Assembly: GCA_016871155.1 (NCBI GenBank)
Contig: VFZO01000005.1
Coordinates: 1-64,000, forward strand
DNA length: 64,000 bases
Direction of reading: 5' to 3'
Source: Acidobacteriota bacterium
Lineage (GTDB): Bacteria > Acidobacteriota > Terriglobia > Bryobacterales > Bryobacteraceae
Positions 34,079 to 41,831 of this stretch are shown here, piece after piece. The notes beneath the pieces were generated by a model. That model was not told where the DNA came from and made no database searches. It saw only the letters and a list, made by a program, of their open reading frames with translations. The stretch's first letter is position 1. Every line of letters begins with the position of its first letter. Position numbers and translations under genes: made by a program.

Positions 34079-34833
34079 CGCTGCCCTCGCAAAGATGTCA
34101 AATACGCCACTACGTCGGCCAACTCGTCGGTGGTGAACCGGTCGCGGTAAGAAGGCATCACCGTTCGCCCCGCTCGACGTTCGATCTTCGACAACTCGGA
34201 CTTTTCGAGCGAATGGACGCGCCCGTCGGCGGCGCGCAACTGCACCGTAAACGGATCTTCGTTCATCCGCAGACCTTCGATTACGGCGCCGCCGGCGGTC
34301 GTCACGCGCAGCGACTGAAAGTCGTCCTTGATCGGGATGTACCAATGGAACATGGCGTACCGGTCTACGATCTGCCCTTCCGGGTCGACGATAGCCGCGC
34401 GCAACAGCGCCGCGCCCCGCGTTAATCCGGCGCGAGACAGGTCCGGACCCGAGACGCCACCCTCGCCCAGGATCGTGTGACATCGCAGACAACCCCCCTT
34501 CCCGCGCACCAATGCAGCGCCGCGCGCAGCCCCCGCTTGCGGCCCCGTGGCGCGCCCGGCGGCGAGCCCTTGCACGTACTCAATCAGCAGCCGGAGCTGC
34601 GCACCGTTCAGTCCAAAGGCAGGCATGGCGGCGCCAGGAATGCCCGTGGAGATAATTCCGGCGAGCGTTGCCGTGTCGGCGCCCCGGCGAAGTTCGAAGA
34701 GGTTTGGCCCCTTACCGCCCTCGCCCGCGGCCCCATGGCACGGCGCGCAATTCCGGCGGTAGACCTCGTGCGCCGGCTCCTGCGCGGTCAGGCCGAGCGC
34801 CGCGCATGTGACAAGTGTCCAGAGTCGTACCAT
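34075..34833 (-). CDS. Secreted cytochrome c with two haem sites
   Basis: This 252-residue protein has a signal (VRLWTLVTCAALGLTAQ). A first haem motif, CAPCH (Cys29-His33), lies in a class-I cytochrome domain, and a second, CLRCH (Cys115-His119), in a second domain. It ends with a DUF-like tail (FTTDELADVVAYLTSLRG). It would accept electrons from the coupled PQQ dehydrogenase encoded just downstream (ATGA overlap). With that gene frameshifted, its partner may be lost or supplied elsewhere. ATG 34833 was chosen because it starts the signal peptide; the longer open frame runs into sixA. Confidence 0.88.
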   Translation of the reverse strand: MVRLWTLVTCAALGLTAQEPAHEVYRRNCAPCHGAAGEGGKGPNLFELRRGADTATLAGIISTGIPGAAMPAFGLNGAQLRLLIEYVQGLAAGRATGPQAGAARGAALVRGKGGCLRCHTILGEGGVSGPDLSRAGLTRGAALLRAAIVDPEGQIVDRYAMFHWYIPIKDDFQSLRVTTAGGAVIEGLRMNEDPFTVQLRAADGRVHSLEKSELSKIERRAGRTVMPSYRDRFTTDELADVVAYLTSLRGQR

Positions 34834-34841
34834 CGGCCAAC

Positions 34842-34847
34842 ATCGTA
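34842..34847 (-). promoter_or_regulatory. -10-like hexamer (TACGAT), start-proximal
   Basis: On the minus strand TACGAT ends 8 bases before ATG 34833 with no Shine-Dalgarno sequence between. It may be a leaderless promoter of the cytochrome c/PQQ operon, in the 41-base gap after the sixA stop. Confidence 0.3.
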
Positions 34848-34874
34848 CCAGACGGGCCTCGGAGCCGCTTCCCG

Positions 34875-35357
34875 CTACAACGCCAGCTTGGGCGCCATCA
34901 TCCACTTCAAGACGCCGCGCGGCCGGGCGCCAAATTCGAAGACGTCGATGCGGACCAGCGCGCCCTTTTTGAAGTCGACCGCGAGTTCCGGGGTTCCAAG
35001 CAGAAAACCGGTCATGCCGCTCATGTGCGGTTCGTGGCCAACCAGCAACAGGTTCGGAACCGATCGAAGCGACCGCACCTCGGCCCACGTATCCACCGGC
35101 GATGCCATGGGAATCAGGGCGGTCGACGGGACGAGCGGGTCGGTGTACCCGAGAATGTCGGCCGCGATCTCCGCGGTTTGGCGGGCCCGCACGTAGGGGC
35201 TGGTGACAATGACCGACGGAACGACCTCGGCGGTGCGCGCACGCTTCAGGATCTCGCGCAGGCGTTTGCTACCCTCGGGCGTTAGCGCACGTTCAGCGTC
35301 CGGGCGGCCGGGGCGGGCATCTTCGGCGATGCCATGCCGGAGGAGGTAGATTTGCAT
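34875..35357 (-). CDS. sixA: SixA-like phosphohistidine phosphatase
   Basis: This 160-residue histidine-phosphatase-superfamily protein has the catalytic RHG near the N-terminus (MQIYLLRHGIAED), a VTSPYVRARQTAEI block with the second Arg, and the second catalytic His in LLLVGHEPHMSGM. SixA removes phosphate from histidine phosphotransfer domains. ATG 35357 gives the family-standard N-terminus; an in-frame ATG ten codons upstream (MTEWEQLRQS) is an alternative. It is divergent from the O-antigen-ligase-like gene with about 47 bases between starts. Confidence 0.88.
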   Translation of the reverse strand: MQIYLLRHGIAEDARPGRPDAERALTPEGSKRLREILKRARTAEVVPSVIVTSPYVRARQTAEIAADILGYTDPLVPSTALIPMASPVDTWAEVRSLRSVPNLLLVGHEPHMSGMTGFLLGTPELAVDFKKGALVRIDVFEFGARPRGVLKWMMAPKLAL

Positions 35358-35404
35358 GGACTGTCGAAGCTGTTCCCATTCTGTCATACTCGACGTTTTT
35401 GGCG

Positions 35405-36598
35405 ATGCACTCAATTCTTCAGCGGGAACACTGGCCCGCATTGGCCGCCGGTGGAGCGCTGGCACTCAGCGTCGTCTCCATCGCGGCCTCGCAGACTCTG
35501 CTTGGGGTGGCGATTCTATTGACCTTTCGGCGCTGGCACAACGCCAAATACCCGCCCGGCGCCTTGCTGCTGCTTGTCTTTTTCGGGTTGACGCTCGCCG
35601 CGGCGGCGGCATCGCCGGTCCCGCAAATGGCGTGGCCGCAGATCCGAAAATTTTACGTCTATCTCATCGTTCCCTGTGTCGCCGCCTCGTGCGCGGGTCA
35701 ATTGCATGCCCGGACGATCCTTGGCACAATGGGCGCGGCCGGCGCGTTGTCGGCCATTTGGTCATTCGTTCAATATGCCAAGCGCTACCAGGGCGCGCAG
35801 GCGGCCGGCACACCGTTTCCGGCGTTCTACATCAATGACCGGATTACTGGATTCATGAGCCACTGGATGACGTTTGCCGGAACCATGTTGTGCGTGGGGC
35901 TGTTCGCGGCGGCCTACGTTCTCTTCCACCGGCCCGTGCGCTGGCGCGTGGCGCTGCTCGCCGCCATGGCGGCCGTAGCCATCAACCTTGCTTGGACGCG
36001 CGGGGTGCTAATTGGCGCCGCAGCGGGCGGGCTTTATCTCATCTGGTTCTGGCGCCGAAGCCTGGTCCTGGCCACCCCGTTCCTCGCAGCGGGAGCGTTC
36101 TTCGTCATGCCGGAGCCGGAGCAGGCACGGATCGTGTCGATCCTAAAGCCCCGAGGCGAATTGGATTCCAATTCTCACCGGGTCGCTCTGTTTCGCACGG
36201 GCGTGGAGATGATCAAAGACAACCCGCTCCTCGGCGTTGGACCGGAACAGATACGCCGCGAATTCGAGCGCTACGCTCCGGAAGACATTCCGCGCCCGAT
36301 TCCGCGCCATTGGTTTATCGGCCATCTGCACAACATCTACATCCAATTCGCCGCCGACCGGGGCCTTCCCGCCATGTTCGCAATCATCGGGTTTGTACTG
36401 TGGAATCTCTGGGCGAAGTCCCGCCAGGCGCGTACAGCGCCCGTCGAAACGCGCTGGATCTATCGCGGCTCAGCCGCATTTCTAATCGGACTGTTGGTAG
36501 CCGGCGTGTTTGAGCATAACCTAGCCGACAGTGAGATTCTGATGCTCACTTTGGGCGTAATTGCGCTGCAACCGAACGCGGCGCGTGACATCTTATAG
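35405..36598 (+). CDS. O-antigen ligase/polymerase-like membrane protein
   Basis: This 397-residue protein has roughly ten membrane helices and the Wzy_C-type large periplasmic loop. The loop contains SHRVALFRTGVEMIKDNPLLGVGP followed by a conserved HLHNIYIQFAADRG block, the usual signature of O-antigen ligases (WaaL) and related polymerases. It would join or polymerise surface polysaccharide. I preferred ATG 35405 to TTG 35399. No polysaccharide cluster surrounds it. It is followed after 4 bases by the copper chaperone gene. Confidence 0.82.
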   Translation: MHSILQREHWPALAAGGALALSVVSIAASQTLLGVAILLTFRRWHNAKYPPGALLLLVFFGLTLAAAAASPVPQMAWPQIRKFYVYLIVPCVAASCAGQLHARTILGTMGAAGALSAIWSFVQYAKRYQGAQAAGTPFPAFYINDRITGFMSHWMTFAGTMLCVGLFAAAYVLFHRPVRWRVALLAAMAAVAINLAWTRGVLIGAAAGGLYLIWFWRRSLVLATPFLAAGAFFVMPEPEQARIVSILKPRGELDSNSHRVALFRTGVEMIKDNPLLGVGPEQIRREFERYAPEDIPRPIPRHWFIGHLHNIYIQFAADRGLPAMFAIIGFVLWNLWAKSRQARTAPVETRWIYRGSAAFLIGLLVAGVFEHNLADSEILMLTLGVIALQPNAARDIL

Positions 36599-36602
36599 AC
36601 AT

Positions 36603-36803
36603 ATGGCACCGGTATCCATCCAGATCGACGGGATGCATTGCAACGCTTGCGTGACACGCGTCGAGCGTGCGCTGTCAAAGGTCGAGGGAGCGTCCGATGT
36701 GACGGTGACCGTTGGTTCCGCGACGGCGGCCGGCGCTCCAGCGCAGGCTTTGCTAGACGCCATCGTGAAGGCCGGCTACACGGCTCGGGTAACCGCCCCG
36801 TAA
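36603..36803 (+). CDS. HMA-domain copper chaperone (CopZ-like)
   Basis: This 66-residue heavy-metal-associated domain protein has the metal motif GMHCNAC near residue 10 and the usual beta-alpha-beta pattern (VERALSKVEG, ALLDAIVKAGYTA). It would hand Cu(I) to the P-type ATPase whose gene starts two bases after its stop. The open frame extends 14 codons upstream, but ATG 36603 starts the domain. Confidence 0.9.
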   Translation: MAPVSIQIDGMHCNACVTRVERALSKVEGASDVTVTVGSATAAGAPAQALLDAIVKAGYTARVTAP

Positions 36804-36805
36804 CG

Positions 36806-38854
36806 ATGGCGGCGCGCCAAATTCTACTTCCGATTCAAGGCATGTCGTGCGCGGCCTGCGTGGGGCATGTCGAAAGGGCCCTGTTGGCCGTGGATGGTGT
36901 CCAGACGGTGCGGGTGAGCCTGTTGACCAACGACGCTCGCGTCGAAATGGACAAGGACGTACCGTGGGAAACCTTGGCAAAAGCGGTGGACGGTGCAGGC
37001 TACGAAGCCGCGGCGGCGGTGGAATGGAAAGACGAGTATCCTGGCTTGGTTCGTGCGGCGGGCCTGACGCTTTTGGCCGGCCTTGCGGCGATGGCGGCGA
37101 TGCCCTTTTCGGATCATCATTCGACCGGCATGAAGTGGCTGCAGTGGGCCGCCGCGACGCTGGTGATGGCCGGGCCGGGCCGCGGCTACTACGTGCGTGC
37201 CGTGCAGGGACTTCGGCATGGCCGTATGGACATGAGCACGCTGATCGCCGTTGGTACAGGCGCCGCCTATCTCTACTCCCTCGCCGCGACGGTGCTGTTT
37301 CATGGGCATGTCTACTACGAGGCCGTAGTCTTCATCATCGCGCTCGTGCTGGTTGGGAAAGTCTTTGAACTGCGCGCACGGCGCCAGACGGCATCGGCCT
37401 TGGAGAGCCTGGTGAAATTGCAGCCGGCCACGGCGATTGTCCTGCGCGACGGCGGGCAATCCGAAGTTCCGGTGCACGAGGTCCGCGCCGGGGACCTGGT
37501 ACTGCTGCAACCGGGCGCGCAGGTGGCGGTCGACGGGATTGTGGACAGCGGGGACTCATCGGTGGACGAATCGATGCTCACCGGCGAACCGGTTCCAGTG
37601 TGGAAAACGGCGGGAACGCGAGTGTCGGCGGGAACACTGAACGGGCTGGGCGCCCTGAAGGTGCGAGTGACGGCTACGGGCGCGGCAACAACCGTTTCGC
37701 AAATTGCGCGCGCGATGCGGGAGGCGCAGGCCACCCGCGCGCCCATTCAGCAATTGGCCGATAAGGTCAGCTCGATCTTCGTACCCGCCGTTATGGGCAT
37801 CTCGCTTTTGACGCTTCTGGGCTGGTTGGGTCAAGGGGCCGAATGGGGCGAGGCCGTCGCCAATGCCGTGGCCGTACTGATCATCGCCTGCCCGTGCGCC
37901 ATGGGCCTGGCGGTGCCGGCCGCGGTGATGGTCGCCACCGGCCGGGCGGCCCAGTTTGGCGTGTTGATCAAGGGCGGCGAAGCATTGGAACGCCTGGCGG
38001 ATATCGACACCGTCGTGCTGGACAAGACGGGCACGATTACCGAAGGGCGGCCGGTTGTGACCGAATTTAGCGGCACACCGGAGGACTTGCCGCTGATCGC
38101 GGCCGTGGAAGCGATGTCGGAGCATCCACTGGCGCGGAGTGTCGTGACCTATGCGGGCGGTGGTGGCGGCGCAACGGCCTTTCAAGCGCATCCGGGCCGG
38201 GGCGCTGAAGCCACAGTGCAAGGCCGGCGCGTGCGGGTTGGCCGTCCGGATTGGCTAGGGGTAGACTCCGCCGCGCCTATTTCCGCGACGATCGACGGCC
38301 GGCCGGCCGGAGTTTTCAGCGTGGAGGATCCGGTACGACCGTCGTCCAAAGGTGCAATCGCGCGCATGCGGGCCGAGGCGTTGGACGTCGCGATTCTGAC
38401 CGGCGACGCCGAAGCGGCGGCACAGCGCGTGGCCGGGGAGACCGGGATCGGCCGCGTGTTCGCGCGCTTGCTTCCGGCGGAGAAGCTGGAGCGCATTCGC
38501 GAGATGCAGGCGGGCGGCCGCAAGGTGTTGATGATCGGCGACGGCATTAACGATGCGCCGGCCCTGGCAAAGGCGGACGTCGGAATGGCGATGGCCACCG
38601 GCGCGGATATCGCCGTGGAAGCCGGCGACGCCACGCTGCTGCGCGCCGACTTGAACGCCGCCGTGGATGCGATTCGCCTGGCGCGCGAGGCCAAGCGTGT
38701 GATGAAGAGCAACCTGTTCTGGGCCTTCGCCTATAACGCCGTGGGCATTCCTGTGGCCGCGCTCGGTTTCCTGAACCCGATTGTGGCGAGCGCGGCGATG
38801 GCGTTCAGTTCGGTGAGCGTGCTGGCCAATAGCCTGCGGCTTCGCGGAAGATAG
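36806..38854 (+). CDS. copA: Copper-exporting P1B-type ATPase
   Basis: This 682-residue protein has an N-terminal HMA domain (GMSCAAC), eight membrane helices and the transmembrane metal site CPC in IIACPCAMGL. It carries the TGEP actuator loop, the phosphorylated Asp in DKTGT, the SEHPLA nucleotide-binding motif and the hinge GDGINDAPAL. The late helix has MAFSSVSVLANSLRL, the M-x-x-S-S of Cu(I) pumps. It exports copper from the cytoplasm. It is co-transcribed with the chaperone; no CueR- or CsoR-type regulator gene is adjacent. Confidence 0.95.
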   Translation: MAARQILLPIQGMSCAACVGHVERALLAVDGVQTVRVSLLTNDARVEMDKDVPWETLAKAVDGAGYEAAAAVEWKDEYPGLVRAAGLTLLAGLAAMAAMPFSDHHSTGMKWLQWAAATLVMAGPGRGYYVRAVQGLRHGRMDMSTLIAVGTGAAYLYSLAATVLFHGHVYYEAVVFIIALVLVGKVFELRARRQTASALESLVKLQPATAIVLRDGGQSEVPVHEVRAGDLVLLQPGAQVAVDGIVDSGDSSVDESMLTGEPVPVWKTAGTRVSAGTLNGLGALKVRVTATGAATTVSQIARAMREAQATRAPIQQLADKVSSIFVPAVMGISLLTLLGWLGQGAEWGEAVANAVAVLIIACPCAMGLAVPAAVMVATGRAAQFGVLIKGGEALERLADIDTVVLDKTGTITEGRPVVTEFSGTPEDLPLIAAVEAMSEHPLARSVVTYAGGGGGATAFQAHPGRGAEATVQGRRVRVGRPDWLGVDSAAPISATIDGRPAGVFSVEDPVRPSSKGAIARMRAEALDVAILTGDAEAAAQRVAGETGIGRVFARLLPAEKLERIREMQAGGRKVLMIGDGINDAPALAKADVGMAMATGADIAVEAGDATLLRADLNAAVDAIRLAREAKRVMKSNLFWAFAYNAVGIPVAALGFLNPIVASAAMAFSSVSVLANSLRLRGR

Positions 38855-38891
38855 CGAAACCTCGCCGGTAAATCGCGCGTCCGCACAACAT

Positions 38892-39431
38892 ATGCGGCTG
38901 GCGCTTTATCTGATCGCAATCCCACTCGCGGCCCAGATGTCCGAGGAAAAACGGCAAGCCCAAGCCGCCGCCCTGGAGAAACTGGCGGAGGTGCGGAACG
39001 TCCCAATTGCCGTCGAGTACTTTCAACGATTGACTCCGATCATTGGGCAAAGAGTGGTTCTGGCCGATTGGAACGGCCGCTCCGAGCCGGTGCCGTTGGC
39101 GCACGGCGTTATCCTTGTGCCGCCGGAATTTCTTGCGCTCATGCGAGACGAGGCGGAGTTCGTTCGCGCGTTGCGCCACATGGCCGCACATATCGTCCTG
39201 AAGCACGGCACGCTGCCGGGCAGCCAGGGTTGGATCGTCTGGCAGACGGATTTGCACGGGAGTGGAAATCTGGTCCCGATGGCCCTGCGCTCCAAGGTGG
39301 CCGAGTGGGAACGCGAAGCCGAGGCGCTGGCGCAAACGCAAACAGTTCCTGAAGTGGCCCCGGCCGGGTTCGAGGCGGCTCGCGAGGCCGTTACCAGGCG
39401 TCGCAAACCACCCAGCCTACGCTCGAAGTGA
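38892..39431 (+). CDS. M48-like metallopeptidase fold, HExxH degenerate
   Basis: This 179-residue secreted protein (signal MRLALYLIAIPLAAQ) resembles the catalytic region of M48 peptidases in the order DEAEFVRALRH-MAAH-IVLKHG. In active members the motif is HEIAH; here it is H96-M-A-A-H100, so the catalytic Glu is missing. It is also much shorter than usual and has no third zinc ligand that I can place. It may be a non-catalytic scaffold or a relic. The 3' end overlaps uvrC by 15 bases. Confidence 0.6.
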   Translation: MRLALYLIAIPLAAQMSEEKRQAQAAALEKLAEVRNVPIAVEYFQRLTPIIGQRVVLADWNGRSEPVPLAHGVILVPPEFLALMRDEAEFVRALRHMAAHIVLKHGTLPGSQGWIVWQTDLHGSGNLVPMALRSKVAEWEREAEALAQTQTVPEVAPAGFEAAREAVTRRRKPPSLRSK

Positions 39432-41198
39432 TTCGCGGATTCTGCGGGCCACGGCGGGCCCAACCTCGGCGGCCAAGGCCTCCTCGGGTGCCGCCTTCAC
39501 CCGATCCACGCTGCCAAAGGTCTTCAAGAGCTTCTGCACCGTCCTGGGACCCACCCCTTCAATTTCGAGGAGTTCCGAGCGCAGCCGCGCCGAGTCGCGC
39601 CGGTTTCTGTGGAAACTGACGGCGAAGCGGTGGGCTTCGTCGCGGACGGTCTGCACGAGATGCAAAACGGGATGGAAGCGGTCCAGAACGATAGGCTCTT
39701 CCTCCGAGCCGTACACGTAGATCCACTCCTCTCGCTTGGCGATGGAGGCCAAAGGCTGATCGGTAATTCCAATCGACTCCAACGCGGCAGCGGCCGCGTG
39801 CAACTGGCCCAGGCCGCCGTCGATCAGGACCAGCCCCGGCCTGGGACCCTCCTGCGAATACCGGCGCGTGACCACTTCGCGCATGGAGGCGAAATCGTCG
39901 TTGCCCTCCACGGTTTTGATGATGAACTTCCGGTAGTCCGCCTTCTTCATGCGCCCGTTTTCCCAGACGACCATCGACGCCACCTTGTCAGTGCCTTGGA
40001 CATGGGAAATGTCGAAGCACTCAATCCTCGGCGGGTGGAGGGGAACGCCGACGGCGTCCTCAAACGAGGTCAGAATCGTCTTTGAGGACGGCTTCAGCAC
40101 CCGGAAACGCGCGTCGAAACAGTGCTTCGCGTTGGTTGCCGCCAATTCATACATCGCCCGTTTCTGTCCGCGCTGCGGGGTGTGGATCTCGATGTTGCGG
40201 CCTCGCCTTTCGGTCAGAAGAGCCTCCAGCGCCTCGCGATCCTCGAAATCCGCGGGAACGTGAATGATGGACGGGATGTACTGTTGATCCAGATAGACCT
40301 GCTTGAGCAGAGCGGCCATGAATTCGGAGGGCTGAAACTCGTGCTGGTCCTCCCAATAGAATTCGCGCCGGTCGACAATTCGGCCGTTGCGCAGGTGGAA
40401 CAGGTTCACGGCGATAAGCGGCGGTTCGGCGTAGTAGGCGAATATGTCGATGTCATCGCCGGAGGCCGCGGCCATTTTCTGGCGGCCCTCCATCTCCTCA
40501 ACCGTACTCAGAACATCACGCAGTGCAGCGGCCTCCTCAAAGCGCAGGCCGTCCGAGGCCGCCCCCATTCGGGTCCGTAATTCGCCAGCCAAGTCACGCA
40601 GCTTTCCGTCGAGGAAAAGCTTCACGTTCCGCACCTGGGCGGCGTAGAAGTCGTCCGTCGTCAGCCCGGCCGCGCAAGGCCCCAGGCAGCGATGGATATG
40701 GAACTGCAGGCACGGATTCGGATGCAGGCGGGTCAGATCGATCTTGCAGGAGGGAATCCGGAAGTGGCGGTGGATGAAGTCTACCGCCCGATGCGCCAGA
40801 TTGCCCGGAAAATAGGGCCCGAAGTACGACGCGCCGTCCTTACGCAACCGCCGGGTGACGAAGACGCGCGGGTATTTCTCGTTCGTCACCTTGATGTAGG
40901 GATAGGTTTTGTCGTCGCGCAGGAGGATGTTGAAGCGCGGCTTGTACTGTTTGATGAGATTGTTCTCAAGCGCGAGCGCCTCCTTTTCGTTGTCGACGAG
41001 TATGTAGTCGATGTCACGGGCTTCGGAGATGAGGGTGCCCGTCTTCGAGTCCGTCAGCCGGTCCTCGGAAAAGTAGTTCCGGACGCGCGCGCGCAAGCTC
41101 TTCGCCTTGCCGACGTAGATTACGCCGCCGTATGCGTTCTTGTACAGGTAAACGCCCGGCAACAGCGGTAACTGCGAAACTTTGTCTTTGAGATCCAT
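39417..41198 (-). CDS. uvrC: UvrABC excision nuclease subunit C
   Basis: This protein of about 593 residues makes both nicks in nucleotide excision repair. It has the GIY-YIG nuclease domain (PGVYLYKNAYGG, VIYVGKAKSLRARVRNYF), a UvrB-binding segment near residues 200-235, the RNase H-like C-terminal nuclease (CFDISHVQG, VLIDGGLGQL) and two helix-hairpin-helix motifs (IEGVGPRTVQKLLKTFGS). ATG 41198 is preferred to a TTG eight codons upstream. The gene is divergent from the small TPR gene with 27 bases between starts. Confidence 0.95.
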   Translation of the reverse strand: MDLKDKVSQLPLLPGVYLYKNAYGGVIYVGKAKSLRARVRNYFSEDRLTDSKTGTLISEARDIDYILVDNEKEALALENNLIKQYKPRFNILLRDDKTYPYIKVTNEKYPRVFVTRRLRKDGASYFGPYFPGNLAHRAVDFIHRHFRIPSCKIDLTRLHPNPCLQFHIHRCLGPCAAGLTTDDFYAAQVRNVKLFLDGKLRDLAGELRTRMGAASDGLRFEEAAALRDVLSTVEEMEGRQKMAAASGDDIDIFAYYAEPPLIAVNLFHLRNGRIVDRREFYWEDQHEFQPSEFMAALLKQVYLDQQYIPSIIHVPADFEDREALEALLTERRGRNIEIHTPQRGQKRAMYELAATNAKHCFDARFRVLKPSSKTILTSFEDAVGVPLHPPRIECFDISHVQGTDKVASMVVWENGRMKKADYRKFIIKTVEGNDDFASMREVVTRRYSQEGPRPGLVLIDGGLGQLHAAAAALESIGITDQPLASIAKREEWIYVYGSEEEPIVLDRFHPVLHLVQTVRDEAHRFAVSFHRNRRDSARLRSELLEIEGVGPRTVQKLLKTFGSVDRVKAAPEEALAAEVGPAVARRIRESLRA

Positions 41199-41213
41199 CG
41201 CGGAATCGGGCGG

Positions 41214-41219
41214 TATACT
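41214..41219 (+). promoter_or_regulatory. -10-like hexamer (TATACT), start-proximal
   Basis: TATACT ends 6 bases before GTG 41226, predicting leaderless transcription of the TPR gene. Read on the other strand, the overlapping TATACC could serve the uvrC start. Confidence 0.4.
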
Positions 41220-41225
41220 CAAATT

Positions 41226-41585
41226 GTGGCACGTGGAATTTTCATCCTAGTGTTCGGTGCCAGCCTCTTTGCGCAACAGCCTCAGGAGCCGCCGGAGGAA
41301 GACTCCACTCTGGTCGAGAAGACCAACTACGCATTCAACCCATTGCAGGCGGAGAAAGAACTGAAGATCGGCGACTTCTACATGAAGAAGGCGTCGTACA
41401 AAGCAGCCACCTTGCGCTACCGCGAAGCGACGAAATGGAACCCTGGGTATGCCGATGCGTGGCTAAAGCTCGGCGCCTGCCTGGAAAAGGCCCGTGACGC
41501 AAAAGGCGCCAGGGAGGCGTACGCGAAGTACCTGGAACTCGCGCCCGACGCCAAGAACGCGGCGGAGATCAAGAAGAAGCTTTAG
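41226..41585 (+). CDS. Small secreted TPR protein
   Basis: This 119-residue protein has a GTG start, a short signal (ARGIFILVFGASLFAQ) and a C-terminal TPR block (ADAWLKLGACLEKARDAKGA). The middle KELKIGDFYMKKASYKAA resembles the repeats of BamD/YfiO-like proteins, but it is too short for BamD. It probably acts as a periplasmic adaptor; the partner is unknown. Confidence 0.75.
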   Translation: MARGIFILVFGASLFAQQPQEPPEEDSTLVEKTNYAFNPLQAEKELKIGDFYMKKASYKAATLRYREATKWNPGYADAWLKLGACLEKARDAKGAREAYAKYLELAPDAKNAAEIKKKL

Positions 41586-41718
41586 CCGGGCGGCCGCTGT
41601 ACGCTTTCGCGCAATAGATGGTCCTGCCGGCTTCGAACTTCCCGAAGGCTGCACACGCTGTCTCCATCGCGGCATTCCATGCCCGCAGGCTAGTTTGCAC
41701 GGCGATGGATTCAATCAT
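41569..41718 (-). CDS. Possible 49-residue small ORF
   Basis: The gap between the TPR gene and the receptor promoter contains a minus-strand frame from ATG 41718 reading MIESIAVQTSLRAWNAAMET and ending CAKAYSGRPAKASS. Composition and third-position GC look protein-like, but there is no ribosome site and no family I recognise. Confidence 0.15.
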   Translation of the reverse strand: MIESIAVQTSLRAWNAAMETACAAFGKFEAGRTIYCAKAYSGRPAKASS

Positions 41719-41760
41719 TCGGATGTTTTTCGAGATCCCGTCCGGGGCGGAAGGTTGAGA

Positions 41761-41766
41761 TATACT
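41761..41766 (+). promoter_or_regulatory. -10-like hexamer (TATACT) upstream of Oar-like receptor
   Basis: TATACT lies 65 bases before ATG 41832. Transcription from it would start inside or just before the palindrome at 41769-41794, giving a structured leader. No clear -35 element is seen. Confidence 0.35.
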
Positions 41767-41768
41767 AC

Positions 41769-41794
41769 CTCCGTTCTGGGAGACCAGAACGGAG
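41769..41794 (+). promoter_or_regulatory. Perfect 11-bp hairpin with GAGA tetraloop
   Basis: CTCCGTTCTGG and CCAGAACGGAG pair perfectly around GAGA, a GNRA-type loop. It sits between the TATACT hexamer and the receptor start, and could be an RNA leader hairpin or a DNA operator dyad at the transcription start. Confidence 0.5.
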
Positions 41795-41831
41795 TTGCCA
41801 TTCAGACTTTGCGCCCAAGGAGTCCTTCCAC

